DNA of 64,000 nucleotides. Source: Maricaulis sp. Its GTDB lineage: Bacteria; Pseudomonadota; Alphaproteobacteria; Caulobacterales; Maricaulaceae. Both the position numbers and the translations under genes were made by a program. A model generated the notes under the pieces. The model worked only from the letters and a program-made list of their open reading frames with translations. It was not told the origin of the DNA and made no database searches. The first letter of the stretch is position 1. Every line of letters starts with the position of its first letter. Below are positions 17,513 to 26,146 of the stretch, in pieces. Location of the stretch: the NCBI RefSeq assembly GCF_030149235.1, contig NZ_JASBRW010000076.1:62001-126000 (forward strand), written 5' to 3'.

Positions 17513-18708
17513 CAGGAGCGGAGAACCTCAAGCATCAAGATCGTCAGATCGTCAGGGAAGCTTTCCGGAACCGAGCCAAAGACCCGCTTGATCAGATCGA
17601 TCGTGAACCCGTCCTCGGCATCCGCCTCCATGGTGGCGACGATCAGGGCGGACAATTCCTCGACGCTTAGGGCGCCGTCCGGGGTATCGAAATTCTCGTA
17701 CAGGGCGTCGCTGTAGAGGCACAGACGGTCCCCCGGCTGAAGCATTAAGCGCTGGTTCTCATAATGACCGTTTGACCGGCAACCCATGATTAACCCGCTG
17801 GCATCGAGATGCTCGACATTGCCGTTGGCGCGGCGCAGCACGGGCGTCGGCGCACCGGCACCGGCAAAGGTCAGGCTGAGATCGCGGGTATCGAACACCC
17901 CATAGAAGGCCGTCGCGAAGTGCTCTATGGGGAGGATTTCATACAATTCGTCACTGAGCCGGGCCAGCCATTGGCCGGGATCAGTTGTATCGACCTCACT
18001 GCGTTCGGCCAGCATATGCAGGCGGAAGGCATTGATCGCAGCCGACACCCCGTGACCGGACAGGTCGACCATGAGAACGCCGAAGCGATGCTCATCGATC
18101 TCGAACACATCCCAGAGATCACCACCCAGCTTGTAGGACGGCCGGTAGAATGTCTCCATACGCGCCTGGCGTGGCAGCGTAATGGCCTCGACCTCAGCGG
18201 TCTCCTTCATCAAGGACATCTGCATGCCCTCAGCCGAATGGAGCTCCTCCTCCATCCGCTTTTGATAGCTCTGCAGGCGCGCGATCAGGCGGCGGCGTTC
18301 AATGTGCAGGCGCAGACGCGAGATCAGCTCGCCCGCATTGATCGGCTTGGAAACGAGGTCCGTGGCCCCCATGTCAAAAGCGCGGACACGCTGCTCCGCT
18401 TCCTGAACGCCGGATTGCACCAGGATCGGCACATCGCTCTTGAAGCGGTTACGAATGGCGTCGCTGACCTCGAATCCATCCATGCGCGGCATAACGATAT
18501 CCAGCAGGATGATGTCGGGCTCGTGCGCCTCGAAACGCTCGAGCGCCTCAATACCGTCGCCGGCATAATCGATATTGCTGAACCCCGCAGACTTCAGCAC
18601 CGAGCCGATGAGCATGCGCGATGAGCGCAGATCATCGACCACCAGAATACGGGCATTATCGAAGTCGACGGGGGCCGGAGCCGGCGTGTGGGCAGGTTGT
18701 GCAACCAT
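17512..18708 (-). CDS. Response regulator fused to PP2C (SpoIIE/RsbU-type) phosphatase
   Basis: A 398-residue two-domain protein. Residues 18-135 are a receiver with ILVVDDLRSS, phospho-acceptor LLDIVMPRMDG and the lysine of SKPINAGEL. A helical, probably coiled-coil linker (residues 140-170) leads to a PP2C domain with LGGDLWDVFEID, VDLSGHGVSAA and a C-terminal PDDLTILMLEV, all metal-site aspartates. The expected role is phosphorylation-controlled dephosphorylation of a STAS protein. CheA of the same cluster could phosphorylate the receiver, which is inference. It lies 8 bp downstream of the STAS gene. Confidence 0.92.
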   Translation of the reverse strand: MVAQPAHTPAPAPVDFDNARILVVDDLRSSRMLIGSVLKSAGFSNIDYAGDGIEALERFEAHEPDIILLDIVMPRMDGFEVSDAIRNRFKSDVPILVQSGVQEAEQRVRAFDMGATDLVSKPINAGELISRLRLHIERRRLIARLQSYQKRMEEELHSAEGMQMSLMKETAEVEAITLPRQARMETFYRPSYKLGGDLWDVFEIDEHRFGVLMVDLSGHGVSAAINAFRLHMLAERSEVDTTDPGQWLARLSDELYEILPIEHFATAFYGVFDTRDLSLTFAGAGAPTPVLRRANGNVEHLDASGLIMGCRSNGHYENQRLMLQPGDRLCLYSDALYENFDTPDGALSVEELSALIVATMEADAEDGFTIDLIKRVFGSVPESFPDDLTILMLEVLRS

Positions 18709-18716
18709 GTTGGGTG

Positions 18717-19022
18717 TCAGGACGCGACCGGAATGATCTCGTCCACCTTGGACAATTGAATAACCTTGAGAACATGCCCGCTTGCACCGGTCAGGCGCAC
18801 TTCCTTGCCGGCCTTCTTGGCTCGGTCATTGGCCAGCAGGAGCATGCCGATGCCAGCAGAGTCGATCATCTTGGTTTCAGTCAGGTCGATCTCGGCGGTG
18901 GCACTGGCGCTGGCGCTGATCGCTTTGACCACACTCTTGAAGCGCTCATGATCGTCAAAGGTCAGCACACCGGAAATGTATACTTTGAGGGCGTCTCCGC
19001 CTTGTTCAATTTTGTAGTCCAT
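18717..19022 (-). CDS. STAS-domain anti-sigma factor antagonist
   Basis: A 101-residue SpoIIAA/RsbV-like protein. The segment TKMIDSAGIGMLLLAND contains the serine that is phosphorylated by an RsbW-type kinase and freed by a PP2C phosphatase. Both such enzymes are encoded just downstream, so this gene is the switch element of the trio. It starts 11 bp after the soluble MCP-like gene and is therefore part of the chemosensory transcription unit. Confidence 0.92.
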   Translation of the reverse strand: MDYKIEQGGDALKVYISGVLTFDDHERFKSVVKAISASASATAEIDLTETKMIDSAGIGMLLLANDRAKKAGKEVRLTGASGHVLKVIQLSKVDEIIPVAS

Positions 19023-19033
19023 TGGTCGTCCCC

Positions 19034-20086
19034 CTAGAAGAGTTCGATATTCGACATATCGTCACTGTCTTCCGATTCCTCAGCCTCCGAACCGGAAAGA
19101 GAACGCTGAAACTCGCGCCGGACGTCCGAGAGCGTAATCGAACCCAGAATGGCCGTGGTCAGAGCTTCACACGCGTCCTGGTCCATGGCGAGATCATCGA
19201 GTTCGCCCATGAAGCTTACTATTTGATCAAAAGCACCGATAACGGCTTCAGTTCGCTGCTTCATGCGGTCCTGGAACTGCATCGCCATGACCACATCATG
19301 GATCTCCTCGGCCATTATCCGGCTGGCATCGGTTGAGTTCCCGAGTTCCTTCTGGATCTCGCTATTGCGCGCGACCAAAGCGTTCAGCAGGACTTCGAGT
19401 TGTTCCTTGGCGTCAATCTGGCTCGACAGGTCCATGGCGCCGATCTCGCTGAGCTCCTGGTACTCGCTACGGATGGAGCCGATCACGTCGCGGATACTGG
19501 CGGTGACCTTGCCGACACTGCCGCGCATCTTCTCCGACAGGGCATCAATGCGCCGCGACAACGACTGCATTTCCATTGACACGACCTGGAAGCCGACACC
19601 CGCGGCACCCGCGCGGCCGGCTTCGATCTGGGCGTTGAGCGACAACAGGCGGGTCTGCCGGTTAATCGCCTCGATCTCGCCGATACAGCTGGCAACCTCT
19701 TCGATTTCCTCGAGGATTTCGTCGAGCGAGTAGATCAGCCCGACGCCCTGCTTGGACAAGACGAGTATTCGTTCGGTGACTTCCTGCAGGGACTCCTGCA
19801 AAATACGAGGCAGCGTCACGAGGTCGAAAGACTGGCCGTCATGATCGACCGTCGTAATCTGGGCAAAGAGCTCGCTCAGCCGCTCTGTCTGCTCAGAGGA
19901 TTTCTCCGTCAGGCTGGTGAACAGTCCGCTCAGTCGCTGGGTCTGCTCCTCCACATCCCGCGTCGATTCGGCGAGGATGGATTCGGCCGAGCCAAGCGCT
20001 GCGAGCAGGAGTTTCGCAAAAGGAGATTTCATGGCGACCGGCGCCATCTCGACCTCAGATTGATTTATTGCCATTCCTGTCATCAT
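19034..20086 (-). CDS. Soluble MCP-like signalling protein with C-terminal IELF tail
   Basis: A 350-residue protein without transmembrane segments. The middle (about residues 110-215) resembles an MCP signalling hairpin: EIEAINRQTRLLSLNAQIEAGRAGAAGVGFQVVSMEMQSLSRRI. The rest is helical. The later VVMAMQFQDRMKQR recalls the helix of CheZ-like and MCP-associated proteins, a weak similarity. The C-terminus is acidic and ends DDMSNIELF; CheD in the same cluster ends TSIELF. Its place between cheB and the partner-switch genes suggests it links the two. It might be a cytoplasmic receptor or a phosphatase-like regulator. Confidence 0.75.
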   Translation of the reverse strand: MMTGMAINQSEVEMAPVAMKSPFAKLLLAALGSAESILAESTRDVEEQTQRLSGLFTSLTEKSSEQTERLSELFAQITTVDHDGQSFDLVTLPRILQESLQEVTERILVLSKQGVGLIYSLDEILEEIEEVASCIGEIEAINRQTRLLSLNAQIEAGRAGAAGVGFQVVSMEMQSLSRRIDALSEKMRGSVGKVTASIRDVIGSIRSEYQELSEIGAMDLSSQIDAKEQLEVLLNALVARNSEIQKELGNSTDASRIMAEEIHDVVMAMQFQDRMKQRTEAVIGAFDQIVSFMGELDDLAMDQDACEALTTAILGSITLSDVRREFQRSLSGSEAEESEDSDDMSNIELF

Positions 20087-20125
20087 CCACTCCAGCAGCC
20101 CGTCCGGCCTTCCGAACCGCCTAGT

Positions 20126-21181
20126 TTAAATACGCAACACATTGCCACGCTCGGATACAATTCTGAGTATAGCCTCTGGAATCTTAGCTTCCGGTAACTG
20201 CCGCTCGACGCCGCCGATATCGAATGCTGCCTTGGGCATGCCATAGACAAGGCTTGAGGCCTCGTCCTGACCCAGCGTATCGGCACCGGCGTCGCGCATG
20301 GCCTTGAGCCCGGTGGCGCCATCCTTGCCCATTCCGGTCAGAATGACGCCGATCGCCGCACCACGGCACGCCTTGGCAACAGACTCGAACAGCACGTCAA
20401 CCGATGGCCTGTGACCTGATACCGGCGGGTCATCCGTCAGGCGGCAGACATAATCGGCACCCGATCGCTTGACCGTGAGGTGGCGATCACCCGGAGCAAT
20501 AAAGACATGCCCGGTCCGGATCCGTTGGCCGTCACTCGCCTCGCTGACGGTAATGGCGCAATTCCGGTTCAAACGGTCGGCAAACTGCTTGGTGAACTGC
20601 GGCGGCATGTGTTGCGCGATCACGGTTCCAGGCGCATTCGGAGGCAGAGCCGCAAGCAGCCGGCCGAGCGTCTCGACCCCGCCCGTGGAGGCGCCCATCG
20701 CCACGATACATTCGGTCGTGTCGAAACTGACCGGCGCCGCTTTCTGCACGGCGACCCGGCGATTAGCGGCACGCACTTGCGAAGCTGCAGCGGTTTTCAC
20801 CTTATCGATCAACTCACCGGACAAGGCCGGCATGTTGCGCTCGAGGTCCATCACCGGCTTGCCAATGAAGTCTATCGCGCCGAGTTCAAGCGCCCGGAGG
20901 GTGACATCCGCGCCTTCCTGGGTCAGCGAAGAGACCATCACGACTGGGGTCGGGCGCAGCGTCATGATCTTCTCGAGAAAGGAAATGCCATCCATGCGCG
21001 GCATCTCCACATCGAGGGTGATCACGTCCGGGCTCAATTCCTTGATCATGGCGCGTGCCGCATGCGGGTTGGAGGCCGCACCGACGACTTCGATCTCGCC
21101 ACTACTCTCCAGCATGCTGGGGATCAGCATCCGCATCAGCGCGCTGTCATCGACGACCAAAGCTCTGATTTTCTGCGCCAT
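20126..21181 (-). CDS. cheB: Chemotaxis glutamate methylesterase/deamidase CheB
   Basis: A 351-residue receiver plus methylesterase protein. The receiver has ALVVDDSALMRMLI and LDVEMPRMDG. The esterase shows the catalytic serine in GASTGGVETLG, the histidine in AQHMPPQFTKQFA and the aspartate region TGMGKDGATGLKAMRDAG. It removes methyl groups from MCPs when phosphorylated by CheA, allowing adaptation. It lies 11 bp after cheD. Confidence 0.97.
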   Translation of the reverse strand: MAQKIRALVVDDSALMRMLIPSMLESSGEIEVVGAASNPHAARAMIKELSPDVITLDVEMPRMDGISFLEKIMTLRPTPVVMVSSLTQEGADVTLRALELGAIDFIGKPVMDLERNMPALSGELIDKVKTAAASQVRAANRRVAVQKAAPVSFDTTECIVAMGASTGGVETLGRLLAALPPNAPGTVIAQHMPPQFTKQFADRLNRNCAITVSEASDGQRIRTGHVFIAPGDRHLTVKRSGADYVCRLTDDPPVSGHRPSVDVLFESVAKACRGAAIGVILTGMGKDGATGLKAMRDAGADTLGQDEASSLVYGMPKAAFDIGGVERQLPEAKIPEAILRIVSERGNVLRI

Positions 21182-21192
21182 GCCCTCTACCC

Positions 21193-21816
21193 CTAGAACA
21201 ACTCGATGGATGTATCGCGCGCGCGCAGTGGCGGTGGCTGGCGCAGCTTGCGCTCAGCCCGCGCGACATCATCAACGAGTTTCCTGGACAGGAAGCGCCG
21301 CCAAGCCTGACCGGTATAGGGGTCGAAGACTATCCGGCGACCGCGATCACCACCCAGATCGAAGGCGACTACATTCAAGCCTTCGGCCTGGGCATATTCG
21401 CGGGCGAATTCTGCATTACCGTCACCGACGCCGCTCATCCCGTTGACGACATTGCCGCCACCGAAAATCTTGCATTCCAGGCGTCTCTTGTCTGCCCCGG
21501 CGGCGAGCAGGCCATTGATCAGCGCGTCCATGGCGTGATTGCCATAGCGCAGCGCGAGACTGGCCCCACTCCAAAGTCCCTCATCATCATGCGGCAACAT
21601 GAAATGGTTCATGCCGCCAACACCCAATAGCGGGTCGTGCACGCAGGCCGCCACGCAAGAGCCCAGAACCGTGGAAATCAGTTCCTGGCCATCGGGGTCG
21701 GCAGACACATGCTGTGACCCGGGCAGGACCTTGACCACCCACCGGTCCGACGCGCGGTCGTGATAGCGGCCATTGGCGGGACTTTCCTGCCGGACTGCAG
21801 AACTACGCGCCATCAT
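21193..21816 (-). CDS. cheD: Chemoreceptor glutamine deamidase CheD
   Basis: About 207 residues from ATG 21816, chosen for the AAGGCGG upstream; the ORF-track start is seven codons earlier. CheD family features are STVLGSCVAACVHD (catalytic cysteine), GGMNHFMLP (histidine) and KIFGGGNVVNGM. It deamidates glutamines of MCPs and can stimulate CheC-type phosphatases. The C-terminal tail reads RARDTSIELF; its last four residues recur at the end of the soluble MCP-like protein. The start overlaps the end of cheR. Confidence 0.93.
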   Translation of the reverse strand: MMARSSAVRQESPANGRYHDRASDRWVVKVLPGSQHVSADPDGQELISTVLGSCVAACVHDPLLGVGGMNHFMLPHDDEGLWSGASLALRYGNHAMDALINGLLAAGADKRRLECKIFGGGNVVNGMSGVGDGNAEFAREYAQAEGLNVVAFDLGGDRGRRIVFDPYTGQAWRRFLSRKLVDDVARAERKLRQPPPLRARDTSIELF

Positions 21817-22684
21817 GCACACCGCCTTCACGGGCATAGATGGTGCGCCCCACCGACTTCAGATGGCCGGAATCGCCGAGCAATGACTCTGAATGCCCAA
21901 GGAAGAGACAGGCATCCTCCTTCATCATACCGCGGAAGCGCTGAATCAAAGTTCGCTTCGACTCTGCATCGAAATAGATGGTCACGTTGCGGCAGAAAAT
22001 AGCGTCGAACTTGACCTTCATCGGCCAGGCCGCATGAAGGTTGAGGCGATTGAATACCAGGTGGGATTTCAACGAAGCCGACACCGACATATGGCCGTCA
22101 TCCCGGCTGGAAGAGCGGAAGAATTTGGTCCGGTATTGCGCCGGAATCGCCTTGACCGCTTCGCGTTCATAGCGCCCCTCGCGGCAATGGTTGAGCACAT
22201 TGGTATCAATGTCGGTCGCCAGAATTTTCCAGTCCCAGCCGCCCAGCCCGTCCATCGCCTCCGCCATCGTCATGGCCAGCGTATATGGCTCTTCTCCGGT
22301 GGAACATCCGGCAGACCAGATGCGCAGTTTGCGATTGCCGTCACTTTGCGCCCGCCGCTTCCAGTGCGGCACGAGATGACTGCGCACATAATCGAAGTGG
22401 TGGGACTCGCGGAAGAAATTCGTGTGATTGGTCGTGAGGGCGTTGATCAGGTGATTGCGCTCGGCATCCCCGAAAGCGCCTTCCAGACGATCCAGATAGG
22501 CTTTGAAATCGGGCAAACCCAGTTCACGCAAGCGGCGCGCGAGCCGGGAGTAAACCAGCTCGCGCTTATGATCACCGATGACGATCCCGGCGTGATCGTA
22601 GATCGCCTGGGCTATGATGCGGAAGTCCGCATCCCGCATTGAGAACTCACGCTCTCCGCGGTCAAGATCTGTCGCCGTTCGCAT
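21803..22684 (-). CDS. cheR: Chemotaxis protein methyltransferase CheR
   Basis: A 293-residue SAM-dependent methyltransferase that methylates MCP glutamates. It has the small N-terminal helical domain and WSAGCSTGEEPYTLAM for SAM binding, then AIFCRNVTIYFD and LFLGHSESLLGDS. ATG 22684 is preceded by AGGGAG. The gene sits between the MCP and cheD genes. It may recognise the C-terminal DWSEF of the adjacent MCP. Confidence 0.97.
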   Translation of the reverse strand: MRTATDLDRGEREFSMRDADFRIIAQAIYDHAGIVIGDHKRELVYSRLARRLRELGLPDFKAYLDRLEGAFGDAERNHLINALTTNHTNFFRESHHFDYVRSHLVPHWKRRAQSDGNRKLRIWSAGCSTGEEPYTLAMTMAEAMDGLGGWDWKILATDIDTNVLNHCREGRYEREAVKAIPAQYRTKFFRSSSRDDGHMSVSASLKSHLVFNRLNLHAAWPMKVKFDAIFCRNVTIYFDAESKRTLIQRFRGMMKEDACLFLGHSESLLGDSGHLKSVGRTIYAREGGVHDGA

Positions 22685-22710
22685 GCAACCCGCTCCCTGG
22701 GGCCTGGTTC

Positions 22711-25593
22711 CTAGAACTCGCTCCAGTCGTCCTCATCATCAACGACCGTCTCGGCGAGTTGGACCTGGAGACCGCGGGCCCCACCGGTTCCGGTCGCCCG
22801 CACCGGGGTCGCCTGCGTGACCGGCTGGATGTGCTGTTTCGTATCGGCGCCCGCATTGAAGAAGCTCATGCGCTGACGCATGCGCAACGCTTGGTCGTTC
22901 ATCGTCTTGGCCGCCGCGGCATTCTCCTCGACCAGAGCCGAGTTCTGCTGCGTCATCTCATCCATCTGGGTTACGGCCGTGTTGATTTCATCGGCACCGG
23001 TCGCCTGTTCACGGGACGCAGCACTGATCTCGGCGACGATGTCGGCGACCTTCTTGATCGAGTCGACGATCTCGGTGAGCGCCTCGCCAGTCTCATTGAC
23101 CAGATCGACCCCGCTCTGCACCTGTTCGGTGGAGTCGACGATGAGATCCTTGATATCCTTGGCGGCCTGCGCCGAGCGCTGCGCCAGGGACCGCACTTCG
23201 GAGGCAACAACCGCGAAGCCGCGGCCGGCATCGCCCGCCCGGGCTGCCTCGACAGCAGCATTGAGCGCCAGGAGATTGGTCTGGAAGGCAATCTCGTCGA
23301 TTACGCCGATAATATCGGAGATGCGGCGGGAGCTATCCTCGATCTTGCCCATGGCCTCGACCGCATTGGACACAACCTCGCCACCCTTGTCGGCGCTGTC
23401 GCGAGCGGTAACCGCCAACTGACTGGCCTGCTGGGAATTATCGGCATTCTGCTTGATGGTGGAAGCCATCTCTTCCATCGATGCCGCGGTTTCCTCGAGA
23501 TTGGCCGCCTGCTGCTCGGTGCGCTGGGACAGGTCGGAGGCACCTGTGGAGATCTGCTGCGATGCAGAGGCCACTTCTTCCGAGGCCAGCGAAATCGTGC
23601 GTACGGTCTCCTGCAAGGTCGACGCCATCGAATTGGCGCTTTCCTTCAGCTCGTCATAGACGCCTTCATAGTCCTGGGAGATGCGTTGGGTGAGGTCGCC
23701 CTGCGCCATGGCCTGGAGCATGTCGCCCAGCGAGCCGAGAACGCCATCGACCGTCGATGCGAGACTGTTGACGCTCTGGGAGAGGTTGAGGAAGAAACCG
23801 TCCTTGCCCTCGAGCGACAGAGTGCGGGTGAAATCACCGCGGGATACGGCCGAAACCACGCCTTCGATCTCGCGTTCAATGGCTTTTTCGGCAGTCTGGT
23901 CTTTCCACTCCACGACGGTACCAATGCGTTGGTTCTGATCGTCCGACACCGGGCTGGCAATGAGATGGAAACTGCGGCCGCCGACGCTGATGTCGGTTTC
24001 AAATGCAGCGGTCAGATGGGCCAGCATATTGCGCTGGTGGGCCGGGTTCTTGTGGAAGACGTCGATATTCTGACCGAGCAGATTATTGGCATCAAAGGAG
24101 CTGAGATCCTTGCGCAAATCAGATTCCGCGGCGCGCATCATCTTTTCCTGGGAGGCGTTCATATAGACGATGTTTAGGTCAGCATCGGCGACCATGACAT
24201 TGGTCGAGGTGTTGTCGAGGGCCGCGCGGATGCGGGCATTTTCCTTCATCCGCTCACTTGCCGAGAGGTCGGTCGCGTATTTGACGACTTTTACCGGGTT
24301 CCCGTTGACGTCATAGATCGGATTATAGGAGGCTTGGAGCACGACTTTGCGGCCACCATTGGCAATCCGCTCATATTCACCGGTCTGATACTCACCGCGA
24401 CCGAGAGCCTCCCAGAAAGCCCGATACTCAGCGCTCGATGCATAGCCGGTCTCGGCGAACATCGAGTGATGACGGCCTTTGATCTCCTCGAGGGCATAGC
24501 CCATCGTTTTGCAGAAATTCTCGTTGGCGGTGAGGATCGTGCCATCCAGCTTGAACTCGATCACAGCCTGCGACTTGTGAATCGCATCGATCTGGCTGCT
24601 CATGTCCGCATTGCGGAGCTTCTCTTCGGTTATATCACTGGCGAATTTGACGACTTTCACGACCTTGCCGTGCTGGTCGAAAACCGGATTGTAGCTGGCG
24701 TTGATCCAGATTTCCCGGCCATCTCGACCAAAGCGCTGGTATTCGCCAGACCAGAACTCGCCCGTGCGGAATTTCTCCCAGAAGGCCTTGTATTCAACCG
24801 AGGCTGCGTAGTCCCGGTCGACAAAGATCGAGTGATGGCGGCCTTTGATCTCCTCGAGCGTATAGCCCACTGCATTACAGAAATTCTCGTTGGCGGTGAT
24901 GATCGTGCCATCAAGTTCGAACTCGATAATGGCCTGGGAGCGGTTGATGGCTTCCAGCTTGGCCTCACCCTCGGCGAAGGAACGCGCCTGGTCTGCGAGT
25001 TCCTTTTCCTGCGCTGTACGGTCTTCCCACTCGACCACCGTGCCGGATCGCTGATGTTGCGCGTCGAATACCGGGCTGACGATGAGGCTGAACGTCCGCT
25101 CGCCGATTGTCAGCTTGGTTTTATGGGTCTGGGTCAGCCGATCGAGAATTGAGCGCTGATAGACCGGGTTCTTGTGGAAGGTGTCGATGCTCTGGCCAAT
25201 GAGGCCCCGGGCATTGAACGTCGGAAGATCCGAGCGGATATCGGCTTCCGCCTCCTGCATCATCGTCTGCATCGTGTCATTCATGTAGACGATGTTGTAG
25301 TCGGCATCGGCAATCATCACGTTCTGCTGACACGTGTCGAGGGCCTGACGAATGCGATCATCTTCGGGCTGGCCTGCACCGCCACCCTTGAGGAATTGCC
25401 ACGCAGCGAAGAGCCCGGCGACGGGCAAGCCCGCGACCAAGGCGAGACCGACACCAGCATTGGCCGCGACGAAACTGACAGCAGTGAAAGCCACGGCGCC
25501 ACCAGCGAAAACGGCAGCTGTGGTGAGAAGGTCCTTGCGGCGACCAAAGTCACCGGCGGTCCGGTTCTGGGTATGTGCTTGAGCGTAATTCAT
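22711..25593 (-). CDS. Methyl-accepting chemotaxis protein with four PAS domains
   Basis: A 960-residue receptor. ATG 25593 (MNYAQAH) was chosen because the 123 residues before it in the ORF track are out-of-frame cheW. Two hydrophobic helices (about 23-66) have almost no periplasmic loop. They are followed by four PAS domains, roughly at 80-190, 200-310, 320-430 and 435-550. The outer two resemble each other (NIVYMN, FHKNP) and the inner two resemble each other ([16 protein letters not shown]). HAMP-like helices and the MCP hairpin ([28 protein letters not shown]) follow. The C-terminus DDWSEF fits an xWxxF CheR/CheB tether. Cytoplasmic sensing, perhaps of redox or energy state, is inferred. 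Confidence 0.95.
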   Translation of the reverse strand: MNYAQAHTQNRTAGDFGRRKDLLTTAAVFAGGAVAFTAVSFVAANAGVGLALVAGLPVAGLFAAWQFLKGGGAGQPEDDRIRQALDTCQQNVMIADADYNIVYMNDTMQTMMQEAEADIRSDLPTFNARGLIGQSIDTFHKNPVYQRSILDRLTQTHKTKLTIGERTFSLIVSPVFDAQHQRSGTVVEWEDRTAQEKELADQARSFAEGEAKLEAINRSQAIIEFELDGTIITANENFCNAVGYTLEEIKGRHHSIFVDRDYAASVEYKAFWEKFRTGEFWSGEYQRFGRDGREIWINASYNPVFDQHGKVVKVVKFASDITEEKLRNADMSSQIDAIHKSQAVIEFKLDGTILTANENFCKTMGYALEEIKGRHHSMFAETGYASSAEYRAFWEALGRGEYQTGEYERIANGGRKVVLQASYNPIYDVNGNPVKVVKYATDLSASERMKENARIRAALDNTSTNVMVADADLNIVYMNASQEKMMRAAESDLRKDLSSFDANNLLGQNIDVFHKNPAHQRNMLAHLTAAFETDISVGGRSFHLIASPVSDDQNQRIGTVVEWKDQTAEKAIEREIEGVVSAVSRGDFTRTLSLEGKDGFFLNLSQSVNSLASTVDGVLGSLGDMLQAMAQGDLTQRISQDYEGVYDELKESANSMASTLQETVRTISLASEEVASASQQISTGASDLSQRTEQQAANLEETAASMEEMASTIKQNADNSQQASQLAVTARDSADKGGEVVSNAVEAMGKIEDSSRRISDIIGVIDEIAFQTNLLALNAAVEAARAGDAGRGFAVVASEVRSLAQRSAQAAKDIKDLIVDSTEQVQSGVDLVNETGEALTEIVDSIKKVADIVAEISAASREQATGADEINTAVTQMDEMTQQNSALVEENAAAAKTMNDQALRMRQRMSFFNAGADTKQHIQPVTQATPVRATGTGGARGLQVQLAETVVDDEDDWSEF

Positions 25594-25618
25594 AGCAGTG
25601 AGTCCTTTGGTCGTGTTG

Positions 25619-26146
25619 TCACTGAAGTTCGGTTTGTTCGTGCAGGGCGCTGTCGAGCACCTCGCTGCCGAGCAGGCGAGGCAGGTCGAGCATGGCAACC
25701 ATCTGGTCTTCCTCGGTGAGGAAGCCGGAGAAAACGCGCGCATCCTCGCGGCCGGAGGTTTCCGGTACCGGCTGAATGCGCTCATCCGACGTACTGAGAA
25801 TGTCCGAGACGGCGTCCACGAGGAGCCCGACCTGGCGGTCATCCACGGCAACGATGACAATGACATGACGTGGGCTCGTCTCGGTGAGCCCCCCGCCGAG
25901 CCGGCATTGCAGATCAATGATCGGCAGAACCGCACCGCGCAGATTGAGCACGCCGCGGACATGGTCCGGCTGGTTGGGCAGGCTGGTCACATCGGTCCAG
26001 CCCTTGATTTCGCGGACCGAGATAATGTCCACGGCATATTGCTCGTCGCCGGCGGCGAAGCTGACATATTGCTTCGCGTCGGAACTGGTCTCGCGGCCGG
26101 CCGCTATGGCCTCCACGGTCGCAAGCACGGCTTCTTCTGCATTCAT
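25619..26146 (-). CDS. cheW: Chemotaxis coupling protein CheW
   Basis: A 175-residue CheW that bridges MCPs and CheA. Recognisable segments are [38 protein letters not shown] and [11 protein letters not shown]. It has a slightly extended N-terminus of about 25 residues. It overlaps the cheA stop by four bases and is followed by the MCP gene. Confidence 0.97.
   Translation of the reverse strand: MNAEEAVLATVEAIAAGRETSSDAKQYVSFAAGDEQYAVDIISVREIKGWTDVTSLPNQPDHVRGVLNLRGAVLPIIDLQCRLGGGLTETSPRHVIVIVAVDDRQVGLLVDAVSDILSTSDERIQPVPETSGREDARVFSGFLTEEDQMVAMLDLPRLLGSEVLDSALHEQTELQ

Noticed and set aside
25594-25962. First 123 residues of the MCP ORF in the track
   Set aside because: They overlap cheW in another frame; the receptor has a natural start at 25593.
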